A stretch of 42,244 nt of DNA from an uncultured Muribaculaceae bacterium (lineage in GTDB: Bacteria; Bacteroidota; Bacteroidia; Bacteroidales; Muribaculaceae), in NCBI GenBank assembly GCA_910586595.1, contig CAJUJB010000024.1:1-42244 (forward strand), written 5' to 3'. Of the stretch, positions 40,839 to 42,244 are shown piece after piece (position 1 is the first letter of the stretch; the number at the start of each line of letters is the position of its first letter). The notes below the pieces were generated by a model, which was not told the origin of the DNA, searched no databases, and saw only the letters and a list, made by a program, of their open reading frames with translations. The position numbers and the translations under genes are program-made.

Positions 40839-42244
40839 ATGAAAACAACTGTCCATTGCTTCCTCCCCTTCGTTGACGAAGCCCAGGTACGGGCCACAGT
40901 CGAAGGCCTTAAAGAAAGCGCCCTCGTGTCGAAAATCACACTTCTGGCCACTGACCCCGAAGCTAAAGCATGCCTCGGCTGTGACCTGATTCACATCGAC
41001 ACCCTCAACTCGTCGGCAACGATGAAGAAAATCGCCGAAGCCGCCGACAGCGAGTTCATTCTTCTGTACACAAAGCAGAACACACTCGTGCCCGGTTACT
41101 TCGCGCTCGACCGCTTCGCAAAAATTGCCCGCGACTCTAAGGCCGGCATGGTATATGCCGATTCATATACTGTAGTGGAAGGCAAGAAGAGCAACGCTCC
41201 GGTTATCGACTATCAGTTCGGTTCGCTCCGCGACGATTTCAACTTCGGCTCGGTTCTTTTCTTCAACACGACCGATTTCAAGAAGGCAGCCGCCGGAATT
41301 GATAAAGAATACACTGCAGCCGGACTATATGACCTCCGTCTGCGTCTGAGCCGCATCGCACCCATTGTGCATATCAACGAATACCTCTACAGCGACGTAA
41401 CCGTCGACAACCGCAAGTCGGGCGAAAAGATCTTCGACTACGTAGATCCCAAAAACCGCGGCGTGCAGATTGAGATGGAAGAGGCCTGCACCGCACACCT
41501 GAAGGCTATCGGCGGATACCTCGAACCCGTCTTCGAGCCCATCGAATTCAACCGTGGTGACTTCAAGAATGAAGCTTCGGTAATTATCCCCGTGCGCAAC
41601 CGCGTGCGCACTATCCGCGATGCAATCCGCAGCGTGCTCAGCCAGAAGACCGACTTCCCCTTCAACCTCATCATCATCGACAACCACTCGACCGACGGCA
41701 CATCGGAGGCAATCGAGGAATTTACCAATGATCCCCGCGTGATCCACATCATACCCGAACGCGACGACCTCGGTATCGGCGGATGCTGGAACGTAGGCGC
41801 CAACCACCCTGAAGCAGGTAAATTCTGCGTACAGCTCGACTCCGACGACGTATACTCAGATGAGAATACGCTCGCCAAGATGGTGAAGGCCTTCTACGAC
41901 AACAACTCGGCCATGGTTGTGGGCACATATATGCTTACAGACATCGATATGAACATGATTCCGCCGGGCGTAATCGACCACAAGGAATGGACTCCCGAGA
42001 ATGGCCGCAACAACGCCCTCCGCATCAACGGTCTCGGTGCACCCCGCGCATTCTACACCCCTATGCTGCGTGAAATCCATGTGCCCAACACATCGTATGG
42101 CGAAGATTATGCCCTCGGACTCGCATTCTCTCGTCACCACCAGATTGGCCGTGTATACGATGTCGTTTATCTCTGCCGCCGCTGGGAAGACAACTCCGAC
42201 GCAGCTCTCGACATCAACAAGATGAACGCCAACAATCTTTATAA
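40839..42244 (+). CDS. Glycosyltransferase family 2 protein with two GT-A-like regions (partial)
   Basis: The frame opens at ATG 40839 and runs off the window end after 468 codons, so the C-terminus is missing. Residues about 1-235 form a divergent GT-A-like unit (VHCFLPFVDEAQVRATVEGL, then FILLYTKQNTLVPGYF and MVYADSYTV). From about 246 a standard GT2 domain begins: ASVIIPVRNRVRTIRDAIRSVLSQ, LIIIDNHSTDGTSEAI, GIGGCWNVGA and the metal-binding QLDSDDVYSD, then YGEDYALGLAFSR, the usual acceptor-side ED motif. It probably moves a sugar from a nucleotide donor in the cytoplasm. It follows the secreted amidase-like gene by 29 bases and is likely co-transcribed. Confidence 0.88.
   Translation, partial: MKTTVHCFLPFVDEAQVRATVEGLKESALVSKITLLATDPEAKACLGCDLIHIDTLNSSATMKKIAEAADSEFILLYTKQNTLVPGYFALDRFAKIARDSKAGMVYADSYTVVEGKKSNAPVIDYQFGSLRDDFNFGSVLFFNTTDFKKAAAGIDKEYTAAGLYDLRLRLSRIAPIVHINEYLYSDVTVDNRKSGEKIFDYVDPKNRGVQIEMEEACTAHLKAIGGYLEPVFEPIEFNRGDFKNEASVIIPVRNRVRTIRDAIRSVLSQKTDFPFNLIIIDNHSTDGTSEAIEEFTNDPRVIHIIPERDDLGIGGCWNVGANHPEAGKFCVQLDSDDVYSDENTLAKMVKAFYDNNSAMVVGTYMLTDIDMNMIPPGVIDHKEWTPENGRNNALRINGLGAPRAFYTPMLREIHVPNTSYGEDYALGLAFSRHHQIGRVYDVVYLCRRWEDNSDAALDINKMNANNLY

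Noticed and set aside
41325..42140. Several minus-strand open frames inside the glycosyltransferase
   Set aside because: They are shadows of the GT2 coding frame, which carries clear motifs and runs off the end of the window.
1..42244. tRNA, rRNA, CRISPR, prophage, transposon or origin
   Set aside because: On reading both strands I found no cloverleaf, rRNA segment, repeat array, integrase, transposase or DnaA-box cluster; a dedicated tRNAscan, Infernal or repeat search could not be run.

Overview
The window reads as a chromosomal segment of a gut Bacteroidales bacterium, most likely of the Muribaculaceae (S24-7) type. The signs are: Bacteroidetes-type promoters (a -7 box of the form TAnnTTTG, sometimes with a -33 TTG or TTTG), almost no Shine-Dalgarno sites, families nearly restricted to the phylum (DUF5686, DUF3575, DUF5119/fimbrillin, DUF4835, DUF3098, TIGR02757), and phylum-typical gene orders such as ftsX-DUF3098-uppP-truB-queA and dnaN-exonuclease-coaBC-DUF4835-recN-rlmB. 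Assignment below phylum level is inference. It is overwhelmingly a core, housekeeping region. I see no rRNA, tRNA, insertion sequence, phage, integrase or CRISPR array.

Layout. 1-4.2 kb (minus): an outer-membrane DUF5686 protein followed by an MBOAT acyltransferase, ending in a striking 61-bp perfect palindrome. 4.2-6.1 kb: a CYTH phosphatase and rlmD, convergent and overlapping at their 3' ends. 6.2-8.9 kb (plus): a three-gene fimbrial cluster (DUF3575, DUF5119, fimbrillin) closed by a strong terminator. 9.0-11.2 kb (plus): TIGR02757 and a probable two-domain fusion of DUF218 (SanA-like) with a phosphodiester-glycosidase-like domain. 11.2-15.1 kb (minus): ftsX-DUF3098-uppP-truB-queA. 15.2-17.7 kb (minus): rfbD and prfC, overlapping. 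17.7-18.9 kb (minus): a HipA-like kinase overlapped by DUF3037. 19.0-21.0 kb (plus): serC-serA. 21.2-25.2 kb (minus): an ABC-F ATPase and an M13 lipoprotein peptidase. 25.3-31.8 kb (minus): the dnaN...rlmB operon. 31.9-35.4 kb (minus): typA-folP-cdaA. 35.5-37.1 kb (minus): nadC and a secreted protein. 37.2-42.2 kb (plus): rlmH, a large secreted amidase-like protein with an inserted domain, and a glycosyltransferase cut by the window end.

Functionally the segment mixes cell-envelope work (MBOAT, UppP, FtsX, fimbrillin, RfbD, amidase, glycosyltransferase), ribosome and RNA maintenance (RlmD, RlmB, RlmH, TruB, QueA, RF3, TypA, ABC-F), replication and repair (DnaN, exonuclease, RecN), cofactors and amino acids (CoaBC, FolP, NadC, SerC/SerA) and signalling (CdaA, HipA-like kinase). 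No stretch longer than about 300 bases lacks a gene. The longest gaps are 31760-31942, 18869-19027 and 37667-37824, and their contents are described.

I did not find a clearly new multi-gene defence or metabolic system. The most promising leads are the HipA-like kinase/DUF3037 pair, the DUF218-glycosidase fusion, the amidase with a domain inserted between its catalytic halves, the strand-biased hairpins in front of typA and dnaN, the 61-bp palindrome, and promoters placed so close to start codons that some transcripts may be leaderless.
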